This document shows positions 60,901 through 64,000 of a stretch of DNA of 64,000 bases, in pieces. Position numbers and translations under genes: made by a program. Source of the stretch: Patiria pectinifera (Eukaryota; Echinodermata; Asteroidea; Valvatida; Asterinidae); the NCBI GenBank assembly GCA_029964075.1, contig CM057140.1:13596643-13660642 (forward strand), read 5' to 3'. Numbering within the stretch: the stretch's first letter is position 1; every line of letters starts with the position of its first letter. The notes under the pieces were generated by a model. It was not told the DNA's origin, ran no database searches, and saw nothing but the letters and a program-made list of their open reading frames with translations.

Positions 60901-63523
60901 CGGCAGAAAAATTGACCATATTCCTATACATATTTCATGCCTATGAGAGCACGTGAGGGGGCTTTCTATTGTTGATTCACTACGATTTAAAAATAATATA
61001 CAACATTTGCTTTTGCTGTAATTTTCAGAAATGGACGGATTTCGGGGTTAATATTTTATAGCAAATATTGTTACACTGAGCTGTTTCAAGTTTTGTGTTC
61101 ACGGATGGCAGAAAAAAAAAGGGAAACGATTCTGTTCTTGTAGTCTGGTTCCATGACCCTACTTCAGACGCAACGGAGCAATTTGTATACGTCAGGAATT
61201 GTCAGGTCAGGAAACCAGACTAGCTGGCTTGCACCCGTTCACGGATATGTAACCGATGGCAAACAAAACATGGACTAACTAAATTCAGTCAATTGGTGGC
61301 AGTATTTGAAAAAGTATTTTTTTCCCCCAACAATAGTTCAGCCAAATCATCATTGGAAAATGATACAAATTTTTTAGTTTTCTTGAAAATGACAGCATAC
61401 CAGGTGCCATGATTTCACAGGATGTTTGAGACTTTTATTCACTTACACTGTACAGTCAAGTGAGGTATTTATAATAATTTGGTAGTTTTGTTTTTGATGT
61501 TTGCAAATGTTGTATATAATACCTTTAAGTAAATGCTGTTTCCATAAACACGATACACTTTCTGTGAAATGGAAGGAGGTTCCATTAAAAAAAAAATATC
61601 ATGTACTAAATGGCATCATGAAATCAGGCCCCAGTCACATCTTCAATATCTTCCTATTATATTTCTTTTCAAAGTCCGGAAATTATGAATGCAAAAAGGT
61701 GAAAGAAAAAAGAAAAAAACAATAACAAGTTTCCCCTGCAGGTGAAACAAGGCTGATAATCACGTACAGGGCCGTCATGCGATAGCCGACGAGACAGTCT
61801 GACGCGACTGCACGACAGAAATTAATAACCGCACACTGCGTTCAGTGAATGTGCTCGTAGGCGTGGGTGAATAGTAAATGTACATTAATGGCGGCTAGAC
61901 CATTGAAGGTGAACAGAGTTCTCAATTAATTTAGCTAGCAGTCAAGAATTCCTGGAATAAAAATGAAAATTTCATCGCGTTTTGGTAGATGACGGCGGAA
62001 ATGAACAAAATGAAACTGAGTTTCCATGCGGGTAGAAAAACCTTGGGGAATAATTTTTCCGTCTGATGGGGTAAGGGGGGGGGGGTAGGCACATCATCAG
62101 GGCGATGAGAAAAAAAATGTGATTGGAAATCATACACTCTCTGGAGAGTACTGTCGTTGAGTACTTCATGTATTGCATGTCGTAAACATTATCATGAGTG
62201 AAAAACAAATTATTCGACTGGAAATTATTCATCCACAAACCTTGAAATAATGAGTTACAGTGTATAATGTTCATGAATACATGCATGAATTTGTTAAATG
62301 AAAAAAAAAAGGCATTTGGAATATGTGTGGAAAAGCGGTTTTTATGGGGCAAATTTTTCTTTTTCTTGAACTGTAATAAGCGTTGCAAAGTGCATGTCTG
62401 CATAAATATTTCTGTTTAAAAAAAAGCATTTGGGTAAGGAAAACTCGTTTAAAATGTGGAAAAGCTGTTTTTATAGAAATTTTTCTTTTGAATAGAAAAT
62501 TGCTGACATACCAAACAGGAGGATTTTTTTTTAATTGTAAAAATAGTTTTAATGTAGACATTATAACTGGTTGTTTCATAAATGTGACACCCCCAAGGGT
62601 CAACTTTCAAACGATTCCCTTACCTTTACGGTGAGGGACAGCCTATCTGTGACGTACGTCCGTAGCCGGCCCGGCAGCGGCAGTTTGGCCATACCCTTCT
62701 CCTCGTTGACCAACGACGTGATGACCTCGCGACACAGCACCTGTAGAGGGGCCACGCCCTTCTCCACCCAGGCCACGTGCAGAATGGCTCCGCAGGCCAC
62801 GAAGAGGCGCCGGTCGTTGTGGCCCCAGGTCAGCGCCGATAGGGGGCGCTGTTGGATTGCGATACGATTTTTAAAATTTGAGATGCTGAGCACAAGGATT
62901 TACGTCACTGCTATGCTTACCACAGAATTCTATCATCGGGTTAAGGTAAATGTCATTTTGGGTTTCAAAACCCTCTCCCCCCCCCCCCAAAAAAAAGTAA
63001 AATAAAAAATAAAACAAACAACAAACACCAATGGTCAGTAGAACCAAATTGTAACAATCGTTTTACCCTCTCGATGTTAAAACCCGAAAAAAATAATACC
63101 TCAAGCTACATGTATTTCTTTACAAAAAAAAGTCTAGCATTTGTAATGTCTATGACGGAGCTTTTTAAGAGCTCAGTGAATAAGACCGAAAATGTATTTT
63201 TCAAATTTTTCATCAAGTAATTGACAAGGAGATTACATTGGATCATGTCTCTGAATCGTTAATTAGCTCAGTCACGGACATTACACTTCCTTGCATAACG
63301 ATGAAATTGCTCTTCTTTTCTGTGTCACGTTTCTTAAGAGTTGTTCCGATTATTCTAAAATGGAAAAAAATACAGTCAGGGTCATTTACCTGCGAGGGAA
63401 TATTGAGAGTGAATCGCAGGTGACCGTTGGTGTTGTAGAACTTGACCGCGCTGATGCTCTCCACGGGCTGCGTGCCGCCCACGGCCAGGAACGCGCCGCA
63501 ACTGCTCCACTCCATCTTGATGT
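51984..63523 (-). CDS. TULP4: Tubby-related protein 4-like, 3' eight coding exons
   Basis: Predicted substrate receptor of a cullin-type ubiquitin ligase with a tubby domain. Exons on the minus strand: 63523-63390, 62848-62624, 59203-59149, 58485-58300, 57381-57134, 56721-56478, 53914-52704 and 52100-51984. All phases agree, giving ~806 residues in the window; the WD40 start lies beyond the right edge. The first two exons give the last WD40 blades ([18 protein letters not shown]), then a SOCS box with a BC-box LQVLCREVI and the cullin-box motif LPLP. Tubby segments follow: [53 protein letters not shown]. After a ~400-residue S/P/K-rich linker the domain ends with [20 protein letters not shown] and [14 protein letters not shown]. 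The linker is much shorter than in vertebrate TULP4. An S-run and G-run occur in exon 5 of the window. Confidence 0.94.
54290..54610 (+). other. Possible coding remnant in a TULP4 intron, sense opposite to the gene
   Basis: Inside the 2.6 kb TULP4 intron a plus-strand frame reads protein-like sequence, with stretches such as [18 protein letters not shown] and [17 protein letters not shown], and reaches a possible donor (CTGT|GTAAGT). I recognise no family. It could be a gene fragment or chance. Confidence 0.2.
55036..55160. repeat. 62 bp tandem duplication in a TULP4 intron
   Basis: GAAGC(C/G)TGTAGCC begins two copies at 55036 and 55098, each followed by TTTTC(A/G)(C/T)AAA and ATCCTTCA words. 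The copies have diverged to about 75% by eye. Confidence 0.6.
56262..56456. repeat. Minisatellite of GACAGATT(C/T)T units beside a TULP4 exon
   Basis: Imperfect tandem repeats of TTGACAGATT and TCTGACAGAC words, about 10-11 bp each, in the intron just past the donor of the exon ending at 56478. Confidence 0.85.
56851..57083. mobile_element. MITE-like element, CACAAGTC family, copy 4
   Basis: Starts ACAGTGTTTTAGTCGAG and ends GATGAACACTGT, so the outer ACAGTGTT is inverted. The left arm has CACAAGTCCATCACAAG words and the right arm GACGGACTTGTGATGG. It lies in a TULP4 intron. Confidence 0.6.
57480..57830. repeat. Five spaced B-box-like words in a TULP4 intron
   Basis: Five copies of a word close to GTGAGATTCGAACCC occur (near 57487, 57537, 57592, 57683 and 57780), each the complement of a tRNA B-box (GGGTTCGAATCTCAC). 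No A-boxes are found at tRNA spacing. They look like the remains of tandem tRNA-derived SINE heads. Confidence 0.5.
61141..61222. mobile_element. Short MITE-like element in a TULP4 intron
   Basis: Left end TAGTCTGGTTCCATGACCC; the complement of the right end is TAGTCTGGTTTCCTGACCTG. About 20 bp pair with a short spacer, and TA at both ends would fit a TA target site. Confidence 0.6.
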
Positions 63524-64000
63524 CTGCGTGAACGGTTCGACAAGGAGAACGCGAGGTTACTAGTCATGTGTGACCCAACCCAACAAAACGAGGCATAAGT
63601 TGCCAGAGCTACTATTGGGTAAAGGCCCGTTTGTACTTCATGCGGATTGTGAATGCGAAGCCAAATTTGACAAATTCACCTTGAAATTCACCTGAGTTGT
63701 TCAAATGTTGAAATGCGTTCATCTTTTGCGAATTCGCAGCATAAAATCTTGCCATGACATCAAATTTGTGTTCACTTTGGCCTTATATATAATATACCCG
63801 CCTTAATAAAAAAAAATTTACCTTGCACAGAAATTAGCATCCACTAATGCGCATCCACTAATGTCTGCATATTTTGAGATGCCAAAATGAGGAAAATATC
63901 AAAATCAAAAGCAGCGTGCTTCCATTCTTTTGCTATGAAGACTTCAAGGGTGAGACAATGTGCATAAGCCTCATTTTGTGGGATCAAGTCACACAGGCCT
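63524..64000. other. TULP4 intron running off the window
   Basis: AT-rich sequence upstream of the last visible exon. A short direct repeat (GCATCCACTAATG, twice near 63838-63862) is the only structure I see. Confidence 0.5.

Overview
This is a 64 kb piece of an animal nuclear genome: AT-rich, with intron-containing genes, GT-AG splice junctions, tRNA-derived SINEs, many short inverted-repeat elements and one large satellite array. The gene content (RPB6, MYCBP, TMEM39A, a TULP4-type tubby protein, a RING-NHL protein without a B-box, an invertebrate-type PAPS sulfotransferase) fits an invertebrate, most likely a marine deuterostome such as an echinoderm. The taxon is inferred, because nothing in the window names the species.

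Layout. (1) 1-6.2 kb, plus strand: the 3' part of an unidentified multi-exon gene with an armadillo-like C-terminus; it begins left of the window. (2) 6.2-10.8 kb: AT-rich and without a supported coding gene, but with two TATA-like sites and a possible 5' exon for the next gene. (3) 10.86-11.86 kb, plus: a sulfotransferase. (4) 13.09-15.42 kb, minus: a RING/coiled-coil/NHL-repeat protein, with a candidate core promoter near 16.48 kb. (5) 17.83-21.00 kb, plus: POLR2F (RPB6) in four exons. (6) 22.69-24.76 kb, minus: MYCBP in four exons, tail-to-tail with POLR2F and head-to-head with TMEM39A. (7) 25.25-29.87 kb, plus: TMEM39A in eight exons. (8) 29.9-32.97 kb: intergenic, with an inverted SINE pair and a GC-rich element with long terminal inverted repeats. 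(9) 32.97-47.91 kb: one uninterrupted satellite array of about 47 copies of a ~321 bp unit, with variant classes and multi-unit block duplications. (10) 47.9-52 kb: AT-rich intergenic. (11) 51.98-63.52 kb, minus: the 3' eight coding exons of a TULP4-like gene (WD40 end, SOCS box, split tubby domain) that continues past the right edge.

The genes do not form a pathway. They are mostly housekeeping genes: transcription (RPB6), Myc/AKAP-linked signalling (MYCBP), ER membrane (TMEM39A) and two predicted ubiquitin-ligase components (RING-NHL; SOCS-box tubby). The most unusual part is the satellite array. Also of interest are a family of short elements whose ends are built from repeated CACAAGTC/GACTTGTG words (four copies, all in introns, one expanded into an 11 bp minisatellite), several other MITE-like elements, two loci with inverted SINE pairs, and CTCF-core-like words near gene ends.
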